A DNA stretch of 64,000 nucleotides from positions 28,067,501 through 28,131,500 of the forward strand of contig CM053140.1 in the NCBI GenBank assembly GCA_028571685.1, read 5' to 3'. Below are positions 60,380 to 64,000 of the stretch, in pieces; positions within the stretch are counted from its first letter, which is position 1, and every line of letters starts with the position of its first letter. Below the pieces are notes generated by a model. It did not search any database and was not told the origin of the DNA. It saw only the letters and a list, made by a program, of their open reading frames with translations. The DNA is from Heterohyrax brucei (taxonomy: Eukaryota; Chordata; Mammalia; Hyracoidea; Procaviidae). Both the position numbers and the translations under genes were made by a program.

Positions 60380-60520
60380 GCTTCCTTCCCTGAGTCAGTT
60401 AACTCTCTGCATCCCAGCACTCACTGCTTCTGTTCTAGAGACAGGGAAACTGAAGCCCAGAGAGGGGAAACCCCTGGCTTATCACCACTTTGCAAGAATA
60501 GGGGTGAAGCCTGAGTCATA
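60380..60520 (-). repeat. MIR element (antisense)
   Basis: 'gacagggaaactgaagccca' 'gagaggggaaacccctgg' follows antisense MIR. Confidence 0.6.
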
Positions 60521-61144
60521 GATTTGTTCTCCAGGGCTTGCATAGAAGTCCCTGAGGGCTTCCTGGGGGCAGTGGCAGTGGCAGTGGAAAGGTAAAGGTA
60601 AAGGAGGACTCAGGTCAGCAGAGGAAAAAGATTAGGGCAGAAGGAAGTGCTTGGGTAAAGGTGTGGAGGTGGGGACATTCAAGGCACATTCATTTTTATT
60701 CACAGGTATGTCTTGAACACACACTGTGTGTAATGGCCCACAGTTACAATTAGTGTATCATGGTTATAAATCTTGACCTCCTTCACCAGAGCCTTTAACT
60801 CTGTCTTCTGTTGGGCACTGGGGACACAACATGAACTTGCCAGACCCAGCTCCTCCCTGTTGGGGGACCTAGTCTGATGTCTGATGAAGAGGCAGAGACC
60901 ACACAGAGGTAGCGGAGCTCTGACTGCGGACACACAGGGAGCTTTGGGAGCCCTGAGGAGGTACTTGACCCAGCCTGGAGGTGGGGAGCAGTCAGAGTGG
61001 ACTTCTCAGAGCGGGAGACAATACTAACACCTGGAACTGGAGAATGAGAAGGACATGCCAAGCAGAGAGATGATGAAAAGCTGTTCCAGATCAAGGGAAC
61101 AGCAGAAGCAAAAGTCCTGAGGTAGGAATGGGCTGTAATGTGTC

Positions 61145-61375
61145 AGGGGTTCAGAAGGTGGATCCAAGCCAAGTGTCCATTGACACATCAATGGAGAAAC
61201 ACAATGTGGTCCCCCTGTGGAATCGTATTCAGATACCTGAAGTCCTGATGCATTCTGCAACATGGACGAACCTTGAAAACATGCTGAGCAAAATAAGACA
61301 CAGACACAAAAGGGCAGGTAGTGTGTAATCCCACTTACATAAAATACCTGGAACAGGCAAGTGCGTAGGCGAGGT
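61145..61375 (+). mobile_element. L1 3'-end fragment
   Basis: 'aagtgtccattgacacatca', 'aaccttgaaaacatgctgag' and 'tcccacttacataaaatacc' follow the L1 3' UTR. Confidence 0.65.
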
Positions 61376-61392
61376 TTACTAGTGACGACTTC

Positions 61393-61557
61393 GGAAGCCC
61401 TGGTGGTGTAGTGGTTAAGAGCTACAGCTGCTAACCGGAAGCTCAGCACTTTGAACCAATCAGGTGCTCCTTGGAAACTTGATGGAGTGGTTCTTCTGTG
61501 CCTGTATGGCCACTATGGGTTGGGATCAACTCAGTGGCATTGGGCTTTTTTCCTTTT
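61393..61557 (+). mobile_element. AfroSINE copy
   Basis: This is a well-preserved sense copy: agccctggtggtgtagtggt, taagagctacagctgctaac, gggatcaactcagtggcatt and a T-rich tail. Confidence 0.85.
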
Positions 61558-61604
61558 ACCTGGGGCTAGGGAAAGGGAAAATGGGGAACACTGAGTTTCT
61601 GTTT

Positions 61605-61760
61605 AAATGAAACTGTACCCACTGCCCCAGGGCTTTTCCAAGGTTGTAAATCTTTACAGAAGCAAACTGCCACATCTCTCTCCCGGACAGTGGCTGATGG
61701 ATTCAAATAGCCAACCTTTAAGGTTAGCAACTGAGCATTTTCACCACTGTGCCACCTTTT
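61605..61760 (-). mobile_element. AfroSINE copy
   Basis: Antisense: gcttttccaaggttgtaaat, ctttacagaagcaaactgcc, ggttagcaactgagcatttt. Confidence 0.75.
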
Positions 61761-61831
61761 GAAGACAAATAATGGTGAAGGTTGCACAACATTGTAAATG
61801 TAATTAATGTGACTGAATTGCAAGGGTTAAA

Positions 61832-61962
61832 GGGCCTCGGAAGACAAGCCTGGCAATCTACTTTTGAAAGTTCACAGCCTTGAAAACTCTATGGAGCAGT
61901 TCCGCTCTGCACACGTGGGGTTGTCAGGAGTGAGAACTGACTCGGTACAACTATCAGCACAA
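61832..61962 (+). mobile_element. AfroSINE 3'-part fragment
   Basis: Sense: cggaagacaagcctggcaat, cacagccttgaaaactctat, gcacacgtggggttgtcagg. Confidence 0.7.
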
Positions 61963-62659
61963 TAAGTACATAAAAATGGTTAAAAATGCTGGAGTTTTGT
62001 TACGTAGATTTACTAGAACTTTTTTAAAAAATGCTGTTGGAGTGGCATTCCAGGACACTTAGGAGATGGGTTGTGGCAGGGCAGTGCCAGTGGCAAGGGC
62101 TCAGGCTGTCTTCTGAGGGCAACGGGGAGCCACAGAGAGTGAGGGAGCAGGGAGGCCAGGTGGCCATAGCTGGCCACGGCCCGGGCACTTCCTGCAAAGC
62201 CCGTGCCCCGACAGTGCCTGCCCTGCTTGCTGCCTGTGTCCAGGCCATGAGCTCACCTCCTGTTTTCCTTGGCATCTAGCTCACTGGGGGGCCGCTCCCA
62301 GCCGTTGCTGGAATTCTCAGGAAAACCACGGCTCAGCCCAGGGCTGGTGTGTGGCTCGTGGAGCTGGAACAAGGGCACATGGAAGCAAGGCCCCTGCCAC
62401 AGGTCCCAGCACAGGGCTGAGGCTCTGACACACATGGCTCTATCTGTGCCTGAGCCATCGACAGATGCAGGAAAGGTGAAAGAGGAGTGGGCAAAGATAT
62501 GCACATTAGGCAAAGGAGGCCCCCCAGCTCTGGTTTTATGCTTCTACCCCCTGAATCCCACTAGTCATCAGTCCTGAAGCCTCCCTTCCAGCAGCCAGGC
62601 CCATTCTTCCTGTCTACCACACACTAGCCTCACATTAGACAATGGCTCCTGCTGGGTGC

Positions 62660-62775
62660 CCTTCTGAGCCAGTGTGCACACTGTTCCCAGTACCTAAAAT
62701 CCCACCTTCAACCTTCAAGGCCCTACTCTAATGCCCCCTCCCCCAGGGAGCCTTCTCTGATTCCCCTGGGCAGGG
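62660..62775 (+). repeat. L2-like ancient LINE fragment
   Basis: 'ccagtacctaaaatcccacc' and 'gagccttctctgattcccct' resemble the L2 3' end. Confidence 0.4.
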
Positions 62776-63034
62776 CTGAGGGGCTGATGCTCTTGTGACT
62801 GTTCCTGGTAGGAAAGTTTGGGATGGGGTGACTCTCCACTTCAGCCTTGTTTGTGCTCTCTGTCCTTCCCAGTTTGGGAGCCCCTGGGGAAAGTGGGAGG
62901 GCTTGGTGAGCCATGGCCCACAGTTATGATTAGGATAACATCATTATAATTTCTTATGTTTAATGTAACATTGTTACTGTTAATAAGAGTAACATCAGTA
63001 GCCACTGTTTTTTATATAGCTCTCAATGCTCGGC

Positions 63035-63170
63035 ACAGACCATACCACCTAGGTTTGAATCCAGCCAAGCAGGGGCTTGCTGTGTGACCTAGAGCAAGTT
63101 GCTTGACCTCTCTGTGTCTCCATGTGCTCACGGTAAAATGGGGGTGAGAATTTCAAAGAAAAAATGAGTT
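63035..63170 (+). repeat. MIR element
   Basis: 'ggtttgaatccagccaagca', 'gctgtgtgacctagagcaag' and 'ttgcttgacctctctgtgtc' are the MIR core. Confidence 0.8.
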
Positions 63171-63267
63171 AACATGTGCACGGTACTTGGGCCACCATTA
63201 GTCTCATCAAAAATTATGAAACTTACATGACACTTTAGGAGTCACTGAGTGTCACAAATTGCTATAT

Positions 63268-63440
63268 ATTTGATGAGTAGTCCAAAGGTCGGCAGTTGAA
63301 CGCACCCAAGGTGCTTCTGAAAACAGGCCCTGTCAATCTGCTTCCGAAAGGCCACAGACTTGAAAACCTTTGGGGACAGTTTTACTCTGCACACGTGAGG
63401 CCACTGTGAGTCGGTGAGCGACAACTAACAACAGCAACTT
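63268..63440 (+). mobile_element. AfroSINE copy
   Basis: Sense: aaaggtcggcagttgaacgc, ctgcttccgaaaggccacag, gcacacgtgaggccactgtg, gagtcggtgagcgacaac. Confidence 0.8.
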
Positions 63441-64000
63441 ACATCTTGGATTGTTTTTATTCTCATTTGACTCAGAAGGAGACACGTGGTCCCCACGTGT
63501 CACCCAGCCAGGGTTCAAACCCAGAATGTGGGAGTCCCAATCCTAACACACCCCCTCCTGCCCTTGACCATAGAATCCAGGAAGGGGATGCTGTTGAAGG
63601 CCCTCCTGGCCTCAGCCTTGTCTCCAACAGCCCCCCTTCCCACCCTACCAGGCCCAGTGGTTCCAGGAGCCACGCCAGGCCCGGGCAAAGGGACTGATGC
63701 TGGCAGGATGGTACTCTGGGCCCCCAGCCCGGCCCAAGTGTTTCTGGCAGAGGCCTACTGGGCCAGGAGACGTTTGGGCGCCCACTGCCTGCTTGTTGCC
63801 CAGCCGCCTCCCCTAGTGAATCCAGAGGGAAAGTATGTGGGGAAGGCCATGTGCCCCGCCCCGGCTGGCCAGCTGCAGCCGTGGGCCTGGGGAATCCATC
63901 AGAGGGGCCCAGGAGGGCAGCATAGCCAGGCTGCATGCTCAGCCTGGGAGCCCAAACCCCACCCTGCCTTTGACACCCCAGCTGGACCCATCTATCCAGA
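63441..64000. other. Intergenic end of window
   Basis: This is GC-rich unique-looking sequence, with a possible MIR remnant at 63465-63545. No gene is recognisable. Confidence 0.6.

Noticed and set aside
61393-61470. Possible tRNA genes at the heads of SINE copies
   Set aside because: The A/B-box-like heads belong to tRNA-derived SINEs; no intact cloverleaf could be drawn.

Overview
This window is mammalian nuclear DNA, most likely from an afrotherian (elephant, manatee, hyrax, aardvark or tenrec group). Two multi-exon genes have vertebrate GT-AG splice sites. The interspersed repeats are dominated by a tRNA-derived SINE whose 3' part carries a 'gactcatagcgacc' core, which is the AfroSINE type known from Afrotheria, and by RTE/BovB-type and L1 LINE copies. 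The species cannot be fixed from sequence alone. There are no bacterial, plasmid, phage or CRISPR features.

Layout. Positions 1-21773 are read as the 3' part of the large first intron of CRTC1 (plus strand); exon 1 lies upstream of the window. The intron is filled with nested L1, RTE and SINE copies, simple repeats and unique sequence. Thirteen CRTC1 coding exons follow between 21774 and 47378 and join without a frame break into 585 residues. With a 42-residue first exon, as in human, the protein would be about 627 residues. A long 3' UTR runs to a distal poly(A) signal at 51972-51977, with a proximal signal at 47924-47929. The intron between the second and third of these exons (24378-25168) is an AT-AC intron with consensus minor-spliceosome (U12) signals.

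COMP (cartilage oligomeric matrix protein, thrombospondin-5) lies on the minus strand, tail to tail with CRTC1. Its poly(A) signal is at 52395-52400 and its 19 coding exons run from 59375 down to 52504. The complete 756-residue reading frame holds a signal peptide, pentamerising coiled coil, four EGF-like modules, the type-3 calcium-binding repeats and the C-terminal lectin-like domain. A TATA-like element lies about 55 bp upstream of the ATG. Upstream of COMP (59440-64000) there is intergenic sequence with SINE, MIR, L2 and L1 fragments and no gene that I can recognise.

The two genes are functionally unrelated: CRTC1 is a CREB coactivator and COMP is an extracellular matrix protein. They are neighbours in human as well. 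I did not find a previously undescribed biological system. The observations most worth checking are the AT-AC intron, a pair of 98% identical SINE copies 606 bp apart, a SINE/RTE shared 3' end, a three-level nested transposon with a perfect 16-bp target duplication, an apparent internally deleted RTE derivative, an uninterrupted seven-aspartate run at the COMP disease hot spot, and a 22-bp minisatellite in CRTC1.
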